Shown here: positions 62,042 through 64,000 of the stretch, piece by piece
Numbering within the stretch: the first letter of the stretch is position 1
Layout of the letters: each line of letters begins with the position of its first letter
NCBI RefSeq assembly: GCF_009830105.1
Contig: NZ_WURB01000003.1
Location: 1-64,000, forward strand
Reading direction: 5' to 3'
DNA: 64,000 bases
Origin: Microvirga makkahensis
Lineage (GTDB): Bacteria; Pseudomonadota; Alphaproteobacteria; Rhizobiales; Beijerinckiaceae
Notes under the pieces: generated by a model
Databases searched by the model: none
Told to the model about the DNA's origin: nothing
Seen by the model: only the letters and a program-made list of their open reading frames with translations
Translations under genes and position numbers: made by a program

Positions 62042-64000
<1,959 letters not shown>

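Overview
The window reads as a chromosomal segment of a GC-rich alphaproteobacterium of the order Hyphomicrobiales (Rhizobiales). The glmU-glmS / recG-sdhE-mfd neighbourhood, HWE/HisKA_2 kinase, IalB proteins, DUF1127 protein, PGM1-type ATP-grasp protein and RTX/serralysin proteins fit best with the Methylobacteriaceae (Microvirga or Methylobacterium relatives). The genus is an inference. No rRNA, tRNA, CRISPR array or intact transposase was found.

Layout. 1-606: 5' part of a serralysin-type metalloprotease, cut by the window edge. 1-5 kb: an EamA exporter, a small unknown gene, purT, and a convergent PGM1-related ATP-grasp ligase. 5.3-9 kb: a three-gene phosphorelay (PAS kinase, single-domain receiver, receiver-HWE kinase). 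9-11.6 kb: a large RTX protein with an internal CBM2-like module. 11.8-13.7 kb: a small helix-hairpin-helix protein and a decayed succinyl-CoA:acetate CoA-transferase. 13.9-20.6 kb: a Na/Pi cotransporter, a DUF1127 protein, a LysR regulator and opgG-opgH for periplasmic glucans. 20.7-31.2 kb: glmU, glmS, recG, sdhE, mfd and a beta-lactamase-fold hydrolase. 31-37.3 kb: a degenerate receiver, a YejA-like binding protein, ialB, hspQ, an AEC permease and a UbiH-like monooxygenase. 37.4-42.9 kb: a complete BMP-type (nucleoside) ABC importer followed by nicotinamidase. 43-47.3 kb: rimO, a universal-stress-protein remnant, and an aldehyde dehydrogenase + SDR pair resembling oxidative pentose catabolism. 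47.4-51.8 kb: small accessory genes, including two divergent paralogous coiled-coil/peptidoglycan-binding proteins, an IalB-like protein behind a strong stem-loop, and a frameshifted HTH gene. 52-58 kb: a six-gene group 2 Mrp cation/proton antiporter operon. 58.5-64 kb: a thiamine region with two divergent TPP riboswitches, one driving thiM-thiE-thiD plus a TRAP-type binding protein, the other driving thiC (cut by the right edge).

Functional links. GlmS and GlmU supply UDP-GlcNAc for the envelope, and OpgG/OpgH build osmoregulated glucans. The Mrp antiporter, Na/Pi transporter and HspQ fit salt, pH and heat stress physiology. The points I would look at first are: the TRAP binding protein translationally coupled to thiD in a TPP-riboswitch operon; the PGM1-like ligase without an obvious partner; a palindromic element present twice, each copy 26 bases after a stop codon between convergent genes; a 16-base-pair stem-loop over the ribosome binding region of the IalB-like gene; and a 14-base tandem duplication that breaks an HTH gene.
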